Assembly: GCA_035222895.1 (NCBI GenBank)
Contig: JAVYIG010002377.1
Location: 162,501-226,500 of the forward strand
Reading direction: 5' to 3'
Length of the DNA stretch: 64,000 nucleotides
From: Strongylocentrotus droebachiensis
Taxonomy: Eukaryota; Echinodermata; Echinoidea; Camarodonta; Strongylocentrotidae
In this document: in pieces, positions 1-12,048 of the stretch
How the letters are laid out: every line of letters begins with the position of its first letter
Position numbering within the stretch: the stretch's first letter is position 1
Made by a program: the position numbers and the translations under genes
Notes under the pieces: model-generated
The model's input: only the letters and a program-made list of their open reading frames with translations
The model's database searches: none
What the model was told of the DNA's origin: nothing

Positions 1-1493
1 TTCAGAGAAGGGGAGGGGGTTACAAATCCGAAAAATCAAATCAATTAAATTTAAGTCTAATATTTCCAGGCATGACTCAGGGCGGACCTAGAATTTTCAA
101 AAGGGGGATTACATTGTGTGGACGAATTTATAGGAAACAATATAAAATTTTCTCACATTTCCCAGGTGCATTTTTACCCTGACAAACTCGACCAAACGAA
201 CATAATAATATTTCGTGTGAATCTAGGTCTTAACGGGGACCGGGTCGTTTCTTTCTGAAGTAGGCATCAGCCAGCGTTGATTACTGACTTGAATAATTCG
301 TTTAGTTTATGTATTTTGTAGACAATTTGTTTGTGAAATGTCTATATAATCTATACACCTTTAAAGGATATACAGACTGTAGTAAACATCTAATTTCATT
401 CTTTCTCCTGTTTTCATTCTATTATTATTTTGTTGCGCTATAGAAGAAAACTAGTTTTCAAACAGAGGGTCATATTAAAAGTAACATGATTATATTGTGC
501 TGAAAAATGACTTACTTGGTGAAGGTAGGAAGTAAAGAGAAAAGAGCATAGAACCCATGTCCAAACCACCAATCACAACAAAGGGTAGCAAGTAACTCGA
601 TCCCCCAAGCTAAATAAGGTCAGAAGAAAATAATAAGTTAACAACATTAATCGCGAATAAAACCATGCAGCAGCTCAAAGATGCAACGGTCGAGGGAAGA
701 TGAGGCTTGGGAACACAGTCATGCCTCCTCCTCACATAATCACAGGATTATCATAATTATGCAGTATGTCTTTCCGTTCACTTTGTTTGCCGCGGCCATG
801 CATCTCCACCCAGAAAATGGATTGACGCCACTAGCGGCATTATTAACGTCATGCATAACGCAATATATGGAATATAAACGTAATCCATCAAAATATGGAC
901 ATATCAAAACAGGATACAATTCACTCATCTAATTGATCTTAAAGGGGGATACTGTATAAATGACCTTCAAGTATATAATTGGTGCGTGAATTATGAACCG
1001 CCAGAGGCTGGTTGTATATGGAAAGGGCGAGGAGGAGGACGGATATAGCTCTTAAAATAGAGAGCCTCGAGGAGATGGTCTTGAATAATTATTGCAAGTT
1101 GTTATCGTATGACATCATACAATCGGCAATTGCAAGGATTTATGGGCCGGTATCTACTTTCGTTATCTCGAAATTACTATATATATTAATGAATAATTTC
1201 AGGTGCAAAGATGGACCATGAGCTTATATAATGTTCATATTATATTTATTCTTGGGAACCTAAAAACAAGCTATGCTTTCCAGTAGGTTCCCGTTTCATT
1301 TAATAATTTTGAACTTACTTTGTCAACTATGTTCTTTATTGTGCAAACATAATTATGATATATGAAATGGAATAAATTCGAATCAATCAATCAATCAATC
1401 AATCCGAACTAGTTTGATAAGTTCATGGATGGACCATTCCTTTATTAGTTTCTATGGAGAATGAATACAGATGAAGAGAAAGGATGTATTTAC
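1..1493. other. Probably intronic or intergenic; no supported exon
   Basis: Presumably the intron after exon 5 of the SLC18B1-like gene. I see no frame matching the missing TM6-12. Open frames at 681-932 and 1012-1221 (plus strand) resemble nothing I recognise. The stretch 1230-1402 looks like a retroelement 3' end, closing with an (AATC)n tail. Confidence 0.5.
1012..1402 (+). repeat. Possible LINE-type 3' end with (AATC)n tail
   Basis: A short open frame is followed by an AT-rich 3' region ending in ATGGAATAAATTCG and about six AATC units at 1379-1404. A tandem short-word tail right after an AATAAA-like motif is typical of CR1/RTE-type retroposon ends. Family not identified. Confidence 0.4.
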
Positions 1494-1562
1494 CTGATAC
1501 AGGAGGCCACCAAAGACAGGGCCCAGTAAGAGACCAAGACCAGCTGTTGTTTCAAGCAAACC
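1494..1562 (-). CDS. SLC18B1: SLC18B1-like exon 5 (residues 251-273)
   Basis: 23 codons, phase 0 to 0, acceptor ATGCAG, donor GTAAAT. Encodes GLLETTAGLGLLLGP and GGLLYQ, almost identical to the family TM5 motif. The 4.8 kb intron before it holds LINE debris and a TIR element. Confidence 0.87.
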
Positions 1563-4500
1563 CTGCATGAGAAAGAATGGAAAGATTTACAAACTTGCTT
1601 TTTACAGAGGAGAAAGAAAATACAAATTGACTGGTAACGGGGTGATTGGATTGGAACTACAGGATAAAGCAATAAGAAATAACGTATTAAGAGAAAAATG
1701 AGATCGATGAATATTAACTGGTAAGACATGACTCGGTAAAGAGAGCCTGTTAATTTAATTAAATTACGTTTTTTTAATATACACAAGACTATATCATTGT
1801 TATAACTTCCGGAGCCTATGACCTAGAAGCATTGCTTTCTCTTTAGGGTCCATCATATTTCTTCCTTTATACAACTTAGTCTTATGTATTATTCTTTTTG
1901 TTTGTATAAACGCATCCTAAAATGAGTACAAAATGTAACATGCCAAATGTAATGATGTATTATACAACATGTGAAATATGAAAATAAACTGAAACTGAAA
2001 CCGAAACTGACTCAGGATGGAAAAATCCGTGTGTTGACTGTCGACAATGCTCAACGCACGATGAGGAGCATCCAAGATCTTGAAAGTACGATGTCATACT
2101 GGTTTCTTTTCTTTTCTACGTAGGTTTTTAATCATTGCTTATCTTACTTTAATGTTTGCAGGAAATTCTAAATTGTGACAATGTTAAACAACCCCTCTCT
2201 TACCAAACTAAACGATTGTTGAGCTTGGTAGAAGAATACGATTTAAAGCAACTTGTTGAAAACCCACGAGAATAACGCAAACATCTGCCACTCTGATTGA
2301 TGTTTTATACTCATCAAATCATTAAAAATCACTTTTTGGTGATGTCGTTCCATTAGGCATGAATGATCACTTCATGATAATCTGCTCCTTGGGAAAGCAA
2401 CAACCTCCCACTGTTTGTCATAAGTTTTGTTTATTCAAGAAATCTGAAGAAAATGAATTTAAGTGATTTTTCGAATGATTTGAGCAATGAATGTTGGCAA
2501 ATCGTCCTTTTAGAACTGATGCTAATAATAACGCCTTTGAAATATGGTGAAGACAATTTGGTTCGGTACTGGATAAACATGGCCCTCTTAGGAAAGAGAG
2601 AGAGCAACAAAAAGAAACGCCATGGAAAAATAAAATAGGGGAAATAAATAAAATGAAAAACCGTATTAAATTTCAAAATCAGACGAAGACTAGGAATCGT
2701 ATAGAAAACTGAGAAATACTGTGACCGATATAAGAAAGGCAAAAAGGCCATATATCTTTGAAAGTATTTTAAATAACAAGGGAAAATGTGCTGCAATGTG
2801 GAAATCTTTACGATGTATGCTGCCAAATAAAAAGAATATAAAAGTGATTCGAAAGTTGTCCATTAATGGTGAAGATATTTTTGGATTTAAGGAAAATGCT
2901 ATCATCTTGTTAACATGGCAGTAAATCTTAAACAGAATTTTACCTTTGGTGATGATTTACGGCAATGACCAAAGAACAAAACACTTTCAGTTTTAAACCG
3001 ATTTCCTGTCAAGATGTTAAGAAACATTTAAATAAAATTGCAAGAAATATGGCCACTGGCCTGGATCCAATTCCAGCCGGTGTAATTAAAGATGCTATAG
3101 ACTACATCATTGTGCCATTGACGCATATTGTCAATATTTCTCTGTGTACTGGTAAGCTCCATGTTGCGTGGAACAAGGCCCGTGTACTAAACACCGATCT
3201 TCAGAGTGGTGACAAAACAAATTAAATCCGTCGAACTATAGACCGATCTCGGTCCTCCCGGGATTGTCCAAAGTGTTAAAAAAAAGTGTGTTCGATCAAG
3301 ACTGTATAACTACCTAATAATAGCTTGTTAAATCCATTTAAAACGGTGTCCGCATAATTGTAATTGAAGAAATTATCCTACTTTGGGTTTGACGAAGGTG
3401 CAATAAACTGGTGCCGTGACTATTTCTGTGGTAGGGAGCAATCAACGGTTGTCAATGGTATACATGTCAAGTCTTCATACGTTGGAAAGCGGGGTGCCCA
3501 AGGGGAGTATTTGGGCCCCCTTCTTTTTCTCCTTACACTGGATGATTTGGTAAAATCCGTCAAAAACAGTTCTCTTTCCTTTATATGCAGATGATACGTG
3601 TATTTATTTTGCATCAAAAGAGCCAGCAGATTTAGAAACAACTATAAACAGAGATTTAAAGTTAATTTATAGATGGTTTTCATATAATGAATTGGTGATC
3701 CAACTCGATAAATGTCAATTCATGTTATTAGGCTCTAAAACAACAAAAAAAAAACAGGTTATTTGATAATGTAAAAATCAAAATTCAAAATTCAAAATTA
3801 CAGAGAGTAACACATTGTAAATATCTTGGCGTGATAATAGATAGTATTGTCTAACATGGCTTCCCCAAATTGATAATGTTAGGGAAAAGGTTTCAAAAAC
3901 ATTTTACTCTAAAGCGCATTAAATTTTATGTGCCGTGAAGTACTGCTCTCCTTTTGTAGAAATCGTTAATTCAGCCAATCTTTGAGTATAATAGTCAGAC
4001 TGGCAATGAAAGCCAGCTAAATCGTCTCCAAGTTCTACAGAATAGAGCGTTAAAGTCCGTTTAGAGGTAAATAATCGTTTCAATAGTGCCACTTTGTATA
4101 ACACGCTAAAGGTCGATCAACTCGAGGAAAGGTTGAATAAGCAGTCAATTATACTTGTATTAAAATTAGTTAATAACATAGCCCTACCCTAACTATGCTC
4201 GCGGATCCATCCTAAAGGGAATACGAAGTTTTGGTATGGGGTCATGAATCTGGTTCAAATGAACATATTGGAAGCATATGCGTTCTTACAATATTCACTT
4301 ATTGTTGTCGCGGTCGAAATCGACTCTAAATTTATGAAATTGTAAATAATAAACACTTTGTGTTGTATAGCTCCCTCTCAAGGTCATGATATTATTTAAG
4401 CTGTAAAACAATGTTTCTTTACTAAAATCGGCCGATTAGCTATTCCCGTTCGGAAATTATATACCACAACTACATATTCTGAGATTTGAGCCACGGCCAC

Positions 4501-5423
4501 ATACAAATTACCTCAGAAAGAGCCCTCTCTATTCAGCCTCAAAACTTTTAAATAACCTACCGGCAAACACCCGATTAGAAAATATCCTGGCAGCATTTGC
4601 ACGTTTTATATCCCTCTCTTAAGTAATACACCCCTCATTTCTGTTAATTAAGTAACTAGTTTTAATTCACCCTGTTTGTTTTCATCTTATTATGTTGTGA
4701 TATTTTTTGTGATTTCTTTTGTACATAATTGTTGTATTCGTTTACTTGTTGAGTTCAATTGTTATTCACGGCCTTGCTCAAAAGCAGCTTCTAGCTGATA
4801 GCAGGCCTTTTAACCGTGATTGAATAAAAAGAATACAAACAAATACAAAATACAAAAGGACCCACTATGGACATGGTGGTTAACTTTAAAGGTAAAGACC
4901 AGTAATGGTCATGCGATTGCATTGTGAAAGAAACGTTGTGGAATCGATCAGAAAAGGTCGATCATCTAGCATCTAGCATCTGCAAGGTTCTGGAATCATC
5001 AAAATGATAAGAAATTTGGCCCATTCTTCGTAAAGTTACAAGCACTATACACAGAAAGATGTATATCAGACTACCCTATCTCTCTCACCAGACCATGAGA
5101 GAAATCAATTTACCAAATATATGGATTAGTAGGCGGTTTCCCGGCAAATTTTTTATCATCATGTATTAGTCAAAACATATTTTTTCACATGATTGGTAAT
5201 GAGAGCTTCCATTTCATTTTTTGAAATTGGGGCGTTGCCAATACTGGTCTTTACCTTTAATTGCATCAAAAGAGCACTGAATCCAAAGTACAATGGTTGT
5301 TGTTGTTCTTGTTTTGTTTACATATTTATGTTCTACAGTAGGCTATACGGTTGCACCATGTCAGAGAGAGAAGAGGGGAATGATTGGGGAGTCCTGAAAA
5401 GGACTGTAGTAGTAGTAGAAGTA

Positions 5424-5473
<50 letters not shown>

Positions 5474-8400
5474 TACGTAGTAGAAGTAAAAGGAGAATAA
5501 AAGGGGGTAGAAAGAAAACATCAATAGTAAAGATATTGGCAGGACAATTAAAAAGGGAAGTGTATAATAATTATCGGTGTTTATTCCAACTCCCATGCTT
5601 AAAGACCCACTGTCCTACTTGTAGCTACTTGCTCCCTCTATAGAAAACTTCCCCAATCCGTGTATGTTGGTCCCCCATGATCCTCTTTTTCTTATGTTAG
5701 TTGAGAGCTGAGTTAATGAGATAGCCACCTGTCAGTGACCTCGCTGTGTGGTCTAATCCCTTATGGCCCAGTAGTATTGACGGTCTTTAAGATATCACTT
5801 GAGCTTTCGCCTAAAATAATAATTAGACAGGCTTTCAACTTATTATTTATTCATTTCAAACTTTCGCCTTTCTGTTATCCTTATTTTCCTGCTTCCATAA
5901 CTACTAAGTTCTTACAAGGGTTGGATTTCCCTTTCAGCATTTACTGTATTTGGAAGTGTTTCGGTGTTATGATAGGATGAATAAATATTGGAGTCATCAG
6001 CAAAAAGGATAATGTTTTAAATGCAGATGAGTTTTGGAGAACATTGATATATACAATAAACAGGAGCAGGCCGAACATGGAACCTTGGGAGCACCCCACA
6101 AGTAATCTTTAGGAGGGTCGATTCATAACCGCGGATGCATATTGTTTTCTATCATTAAGGTAGTTCCTGAACCACTCCCGGTCCATAATGAGTCTACCAA
6201 AAATACAAACAATAGAGAAAGAGGGACAGGGACGAAAATGGAGAGAGACGGGGGAGAGCGAATGGGGGAGAGGGGCTAGGAAGAAACAAGAGGGTGCGAG
6301 AAGAAGGCGGGGCAATGAGGAGGGAAGGAGGGGAAGGGGTTAGAAAGGGGTTAGAAGGGGGAATGCTGTACACTCACCATAGTCCGAGCGATGTGATTTG
6401 GGAATGTCTTTGCATTGATTGTCATAGTAGCCGTGACTGATGTCCCCACACCTAGACCAACCAAAATACGAGTGATGTAAGCAAATGCGATGAAGGCCGT
6501 CTTAGAGTGAAGTTTGACACAGTACCTGGAAAGGAAAATAGGCCATTTTCGTAATGGAACCTAATTCATTGCATATGTTTTGAGAAGTGCCTCAATACAA
6601 AGCATTTCATTCACCTTTTAAGAATAATTGTATTTCAATAGTCAGAATGCAAACTGCATGTATTATGTGTTTTAGGTAGAGCAAGCCATAATGTTTTACC
6701 TACTTTGCAATTTACAATTACTATATGCAATTCGCATTCTGCCTATTAAGATACAATTATTTGTAACAGGTGGATGAAATCAATTGTATCGAGGCACTTG
6801 AATGTTGATTGCGAGCAAGTGAAGCGAAGAAGCGTGGTGAAATGTAATTTTGATAAGAAAAATATAAGATATATCCGGACTCCTTGCTGACGATATAATC
6901 GGGCGTCTTGCTGTCATTAAATGTTGTGAGTGAGCAAAGCGAGCGAGGATGAACGACAATATTTATTTTTTAAACAATTATTTCCTCATGAAAATACATA
7001 ATTTGCACGAAATTTACCTTATTACACAATAATCTTTAATATGACTAAATTTCTCTCGCAGCACTCCTAGAGATGTCTTGGCTATTGGAATTGCCTTAGG
7101 TTAATTTTTTCGAAAGTAGTTGCTCTTTCTTATGTTATATAATGTTCACCGGCATCATGACATTTAGAGAACAAAGGGGATGAAATGTTGGTAGATGGTC
7201 ATCACTTACCCGAATAGTATATTTCCTGTGGCTTCCAAGAATAGACCAGTCACCAGCGTCACCTTCGCACCAATAAGGGGTATCTATGTTTTCAGGAGAT
7301 TAAGAATAAGGTGTTCAAACTAGAATAAGCGCATTGTTTTGCTTTGGAGCTGCAGTAAAGCAGGGCTTAATATAAGTCCCATTTAAACTGAACACGGTAA
7401 AAGTTAACGAGCCAGCCTTCTGGTCACACAGACTCTAATATTTAAAGTCTGGACCCCAAGAATAAATTGAAGCGTCAAAGTGGAACCCTGAACTGGATCT
7501 TTCATTCGGTTCAGAAATAAAATTGAATTATTTGGGCCGAAACAGAAGATGATATCATCCACGCCCCCTCCCCTCCCCTTCCTCCTCCAAGCCAATCACC
7601 TCATTTCCACTTTTTTCCCCCTCTCCTAATCTCTCTTTCAAACTCACAAATTTGCCAACTATTGGAGATACAATGGTAGATGTAAGAGCTTGTAAGCTGA
7701 AGATGATCCCGACTTCAATATCCTTAAGTCCTCGACGATGAGCCTAAAGAAAGAGACGTTATAAAGACAAGATTAAATAACTTTTTAAAATAGAAGGGGA
7801 AATGGTCATCATTCTTTACCTGGTATTTGTCATTTCGATTTGCTGGAAAAGGTTTCATGGAGTTACATCAAACTATGTAAGTGGGATTATAGAAGTTGCC
7901 GATTTGTCCTATGAATGTCCTGACAAAAGAGAGTAACATCTTTTCAAAAAAGACTCAGTTTAACCCAGACATTGGATATATACAATAACGATTTCAACTA
8001 AAGAAATTCAAACTTATTTACCCATTCAACTTTGACTACCTTCGAAAACTGAGATGTACACTTGTGTTATCATTTTCCTTTTTAAAAATTATTTCAAAAA
8101 CGTAGGAAAACATGGCAAAGGGATACTTGTATTTTAATGAACATGACCAAAATTACGATGTACGCCCTAATAACCAGCTAATATTGGTTCATTATTTGTA
8201 CTCGCTTTATTCCTTTGGTCTAATGTTGTGTTTTATATCATTCCATGACACCCACTTTATTAATATTGTTTTGGTTTATTGTAAGAGCACTTGAAACAAT
8301 CGATCTGCTGACCTATTACTCACTTCGTTTGGGAAGAAGGGTGCCATTATCGAAAAAGCCAGCCAGCTTATGAAGGTTGACACGACAAGGCAGAGAAAAG

Positions 8401-8755
8401 TGATTATATCCGACTTTGTTATTTTATATTTGCCACAACTGTCATCATCATAAGGCTCGTCATCGTCATCAGGGCCGTTATCATCCTCCTCCTCGAAGCA
8501 ACCTTTGATTTCATCTTTTCTTAGCAAGTATTCACTTAATGTCTTTGCATTGTCAGGCGTTTCAAAATCGCGATCGTTACTTTCCAGGCTTCGTTCGCTC
8601 GAATTCATATCTTCAAGTAACCCGGATCTTGAATGTGATTGGCTGGAAGTCTTCAAGCTCGCTTCTGATAGGTCCGTTGCAGATGACGTCATTTCACAAT
8701 CAAAACTGTCTTCCTCGGTCTTAAAGGAAACAACTTTACTTCTCTTTCTCGGCAT
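1494..8755 (-). CDS. SLC18B1: SLC18B1-like MFS transporter, 5' five coding exons (gene continues off left edge)
   Basis: Seen: five exons at 8324-8755, 7648-7743, 7210-7283, 6378-6525 and 1494-1562 join in phase (0, 0, 2, 0) with GT-AG sites into 273 codons. The start is the ATG at 8755; a run of about 105 acidic, Ser-rich residues precedes the first membrane segment. Motifs include SIMAPFFPNE at the end of TM1, IGAK in the TM2-3 loop, AKTFPN, and LETTAGLGLLLGP near TM5. Known: this order and these motifs match vertebrate SLC18B1, a vesicular polyamine/H+ antiporter of the major facilitator superfamily, which has about 456 residues. Inferred: vesicle-membrane polyamine transporter. The N-terminal tail is much longer than the roughly 30 residues in human. 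TM6-12 must lie left of base 1494; I found no further exon in 1-1493. A related SLC18 member is the main alternative. Confidence 0.85.
1800..2012 (+). repeat. LINE 3'-end remnant with ACTGAA-type tail
   Basis: AT-rich sequence ending in GAAAATAAACTGAAACTGA-like repeats (about 1980-2010), the usual 3' tail of CR1/L2-like non-LTR elements. No coding part is retained. Confidence 0.5.
2430..4855 (+). mobile_element. Degenerate non-LTR retrotransposon (reverse transcriptase remnant)
   Basis: Seen in several broken frames: a linker region at 2453-2924; a fingers-domain segment at 2965-3225 with GLDPIPAGVIKD; a further segment at about 3230-3260 reading NYRPISVLPGLSK; a core segment at 3364-3594 with GAQGEYLGPLLF and LDDL; and a C-terminal tail at about 4500-4620 ending in a NNLPANTR-type motif. 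The order is that of CR1/Jockey-like LINE ORF2. Stops and frameshifts show it is dead. It lies on the strand opposite the host gene, inside the intron at 1563-6377, and is interrupted by a TTAA-type element at 4216-4487. It ends near 4855 in an AATACAAA-type tail. Confidence 0.8.
4216..4487 (+). mobile_element. TIR element family B, left part (nested in the LINE)
   Basis: Closely matches 19290-19561, starting at the same terminus (AGGGAATACGAAGTTTTGG here) and including the shared GTCGCGGTCGAAATCGACTC. The right end is missing. LINE-derived sequence resumes after it, so it inserted into the LINE. Confidence 0.75.
4890..5256 (-). mobile_element. TIR element family A, copy 1 (TTAA target duplication)
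   Basis: Bounded by TTAA at 4886-4889 and 5257-5260, with termini AGGTAAAGACCAGTA and TACTGGTCTTTACCT. No coding capacity. Inverted relative to copies at 27090 and 30543, judged from the GCAATCGCATGACCAT block. TTAA duplications suggest piggyBac-type mobilisation (inference). Confidence 0.8.
5407..5473. repeat. (AGT)n microsatellite
   Basis: Imperfect then perfect trinucleotide run. Open frames across it read as poly-Val or poly-Thr and are not genes. Confidence 0.9.
5474..6377. other. Intron of the SLC18B1-like gene, no exon seen
   Basis: Lies between exons 4 and 5, whose coding phases join directly. Part of 5735-6110 reads like degraded retroelement C-terminal sequence (for example GVINKD-like words near 5990), but I cannot name it. 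G-rich low-complexity sequence occupies 6230-6360. Confidence 0.5.
6378..6525 (-). CDS. SLC18B1: SLC18B1-like exon 4 (residues 201-250)
   Basis: 148 nt, phase 2 to 0, acceptor CTTTCCAG, donor GTGAGT. Encodes TM4, with the RILVGLGVG segment and NAKTFPNHIA, equivalent to the vertebrate AKAFPNNVA motif. A foldback element begins about 11 bases upstream of the acceptor. Confidence 0.87.
6537..6805. mobile_element. Foldback element family C, copy 1
   Basis: Imperfect palindrome: GTGCCTCAATACAAAGCATTTC in the left arm pairs with GATGAAATCAATTGTATCGAGGCAC-like sequence in the right arm. Matches copies at 18080-18528 and 23540-23855. Its left terminus (AATAGGCCATTTTCG) abuts the acceptor of exon 4 of the SLC18B1-like gene. 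Confidence 0.75.
6806..7209. other. Intron, nothing recognised
   Basis: AT-rich intronic sequence between SLC18B1-like exons 3 and 4; no exon or clear element seen beyond the family C foldback to its left. Confidence 0.5.
7210..7283 (-). CDS. SLC18B1: SLC18B1-like exon 3 (residues 177-201)
   Basis: 74 nt, phase 0 to 2, acceptor CATAG, donor GTAAGT. Encodes IPLIGAK and TM3 ending in ILFG; the last Gly codon is completed by the next exon. Confidence 0.83.
7648..7743 (-). CDS. SLC18B1: SLC18B1-like exon 2 (residues 145-176)
   Basis: 32 codons, phase 0 to 0, acceptor TTTAG, donor GTGAGT. Encodes TM2, with GLKDIEVGIIFSLQAL corresponding to the family segment where TM2 begins after the PFFP loop. 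Confidence 0.85.
7744..8323. other. Intron, nothing recognised
   Basis: Intron 1 of the SLC18B1-like gene. The plus-strand frame at 8112-8294 is a chance ORF with no recognisable motif. Confidence 0.5.
8324..8755 (-). CDS. SLC18B1: SLC18B1-like exon 1 (residues 1-144)
   Basis: Encodes the start Met, a hydrophilic tail rich in Ser, Asp and Glu (including EEEDDNGPDDDDEPYDDD), then TM1 and the conserved MAPFFPNE loop. The donor is GTGAGT, directly after the Glu codon, phase 0. The open frame runs past the donor, but homology stops there. A CAG eight bases before the ATG could be a 5'-UTR splice acceptor. Confidence 0.85.
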
Positions 8756-9810
8756 GTCGACTGCACATGATCACACCTGTGACCAAAAGAAAGGGAAACA
8801 TTGTTGGAAAATTATTTTACACTTTTTATTTCTGAAACCATTCCAACTTTGATTATATTGATATAAAATCACCAGACGTTGATAACTTCGACCCATTAAA
8901 ACAAACTTCTTTAACTTGATTGAAAGCTCTTACAATCACCGTCTTATTCGGGTCGAATCGAAGACGCTAAAAAACACTGTTACAATGCCCTACGCATATT
9001 TGTTTTTAATTCCGAATTCCTAAATGACCAATAAACCGCTTTTTTTATAATTCCAATTGTATTCGTATTCTAGTTGAAAAGTGGTTACTTGTATTCACTA
9101 AGTTCGTAAAGGTTATCGACATATCGACAACACGTTATCCAAAAGTTTAAATATGTCATCCACGTGTACAGCAATGTATAACTAAGTCAGTTATCACTAT
9201 CAGTCATTAAAAATCATACATGAAAATTCCTTGGTGAATTTACTAAATTAGGACATTATCTGCAACCTAAATCGGAATCAGGTTTAATCTGCACGTGATT
9301 AATTTGTTATGTGAAGCTCGAACGATAGTCTCCAGGATGATGCTCTATTTTCCTAAAGCTTTTCCCAAGCCAGTAGTCATTGCATTCTGTATTCCTCACT
9401 ACGCGTTCACGTCTTTCCCTTCAGCACGTGAACTAGATCAATGTCATATACACTCAGCGTGATGCAACCATTACGCCATCCTCATGCATAGGCTTACTCA
9501 CTCATTGATACCTTCTTCATGCCCCTTGATTGATCTCTGATTTTATCCCCTTTGCTCCAACTTTCGGTTTTCCCTTCCTGCTCTACTTTGCCCTACATTT
9601 TGGATTACGTTTCTCTCTCTTTTTTCCATATTTTTTTTTACCAATTTGTTCATGTCAAAAGTTAAGCAGACATTATTTTTGCTCATTAAAGTTTACCTTG
9701 TTGCAAATCACACATGCATAACATTATGTTCATAATCTACCCCCCCCCCTCCCCCCCCCCCCCTCTTCGTTGACCTACAATGGCTTCTCAGTAGGACTTC
9801 TCAGTGTAAT
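8756..9810. other. Upstream region of the SLC18B1-like gene, no element identified
   Basis: Probably holds the promoter or 5'-UTR exons of the minus-strand gene, but no motif decides this. A C-rich run lies at 9740-9765. No convincing coding frame. Confidence 0.4.
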
Positions 9811-10025
9811 AAAATGATTCATGATGTTGTATTTTGCGCGGGTAAATCCATTAATCATGTCAATTGAATAATATAACAAATAGAAAAGGATTCATTTCTC
9901 AACGATGGTGTATAGGAGAAAATGATTCATGATGTTGTATTTTGCGCGGGTAAACCATAAGTCACGTCAATTGAATAATGTAACAAATAGAAAGGGTTGA
10001 TTTCCCAACAGTTGTGCTATAGGTA
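9811..10025 (+). repeat. Two-copy direct tandem repeat, period 108 bp
   Basis: AAAATGATTCATGATGTTG begins at 9811 and again at 9919. The units share TTTTGCGCGGGTAAA, CAATTGAATAAT and AACAAATAGAAA, with scattered substitutions. Confidence 0.85.
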
Positions 10026-12048
10026 TCTATATGCGGGTTGGAGGCTAAGTTTAAGTTTACCAAGTTCTGTATGTACTGGAAACTGTGTACGGATGATTAT
10101 ATCAATGAAGTTTTTCAGGTGATTATTATCATTTCAAGAGGGCAGTTATGACAACTACACGCCTCTTGTTTCAGTGACGGCACAATACAAGGGGAGGAGG
10201 GAATCTCTTCCCAGTCAAATCCTCTGTCCCTAAACTGAGGAGCATGTTCTACGGCTCTATACATTTCATTGCCCTCAGCTTGCGCCCCCCCCCCCATCAT
10301 ACTAAAAAGTATACCCACTTTAAAAAAAGAAATTAAAATGTACTTAATAAGTCCCCTATACATACACACACACGCACCCACACACTCTCTCCCTCTCTCT
10401 TTCTCTTTTTGTTCTGTCTCTCTGTGTCTCTCCGTGTCTCTCTGTGTGTCTCTCTCCCTCTCTCAATGTATGCCTCTGTAAAGTATAACCTACATGGACA
10501 TCTAGTTTGTCTGAGAAAAAAATATATTCACCATTGTATCAGTAAAAAGGTAAATAGATCTCTTTCATATCTAACTTTTTCCAGAATCTTATTAATATAT
10601 TTTGTTCATCTGATAGTCATTTAGAGGTTGCAATAGTTATAAACATAACGATCTTTTCTCAGTAAAACGGTTGTCAGATTTACATTACAACCAGTCAAGT
10701 ACAGTGCATGAACATCTTAGTAGGAAATGTTTGTGATTCAGCCGTTATATTTGCACGTGCTTAGAATACCCACAAAAAGTTTGTGGAATTTCAGTAATGG
10801 CTGAATGCAAAAAGAAACTACATAAAGAGAGGGAGGGAGAGAGAGAGAGAGAGAGGGGGGGGGGAGACAGAGATGAAGAAAAAGGTGTAGGAAACCTACC
10901 TCACAAAAAATGTGACTAACAATGCTTACGGTATTATTATCGACGTTTTACAAATACTAGTTTATGGGCCGTCTGTTTGCCTTTTCTTTTGTTGATCTCC
11001 ATTATTCAACAACAATAATAAAGCATATTTGAACCGTCCTACATGGCTAGGTCGTGTATCATAGCTTTTGTGTGCAGTGAACCTTCTAAAATGAAGACAC
11101 TTCTTTATAAATGGGTGACAATAGTGAATTGGTGTGAGGGTAAACGATGCTATAATATTTACACAAACACACAATTTGTTATTGGCAGCTTCATCCCTGA
11201 TTCTATAACGTGTCAATAGTGTATATTCCATTCATACACCACGTAAGAAAAAATAGACATTAATATGAAGGGGATCAAACCAAGTTCATTTCTTGTTTTC
11301 TACATTTATGAAGCAAAAATCACCGATACCTCAATGGAAACAATTCATTGATAGGAAATCTAATGATAACTAGCATTTCATTCTATATTCAAATTATTCA
11401 GCATGGTTTTATAGAAGATAATGTATATAAGAAATAATCCGCATAATCCGTATAATAATGTAAATGTGTTCATGAAGCCGTGTGACATGTCATTTCCGCA
11501 ATAAACTACCTCCGTTACCTGATCATTGTAATTAGATGCATCAAGTTGATTAACTCCTTAACCATTACGTTAGACCCAAACAAAGAACGCCATTTTCTTC
11601 CAAGCGAAGTGTGGATTTCATGAATAATTAGAAATCACGTATTTTGCGCTGTGAGTCAGAGCTCGTACCACACACAACCCACGTTGCGATATATATAGCC
11701 TAATTATTATTATATAAACGTGTAATTACTCTAATAGCCTGTCCGTTCCACGAAGTAATGTGATTTATTCTGTAGCAGCCTAGCAGGTAAAAGCTCCGAT
11801 GATGATGGCACCATCAGCTATTCAGTAATTTGGAAGTGGGTACCAGAGCCTGTGGTTCTGCATGGAGTTTCATTAATCCGTCAAGAGAATACCACAGGGA
11901 CTTATGTGATTATTAGTATCTTTATTACAATACCGTCTTTAAACCCTGACGGACTGTAGACACCAATTCGGTTGAACAATAAAGATTTTATACATTCTCC
12001 ACAAGATTGAGTGTCTTTATTTTAGAAAAAGCGATTCACTGCACACAA
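10026..12048. other. Intergenic, simple repeats only
   Basis: CT-rich stretch at 10384-10466 and (GA)n/poly-G at 10830-10864. A minus-strand open frame at 10115-10381 has a non-repetitive look (EMYRAVEHAPQFRDRGFDW) but no start context, splice sites or known domain that I can identify. Confidence 0.45.
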
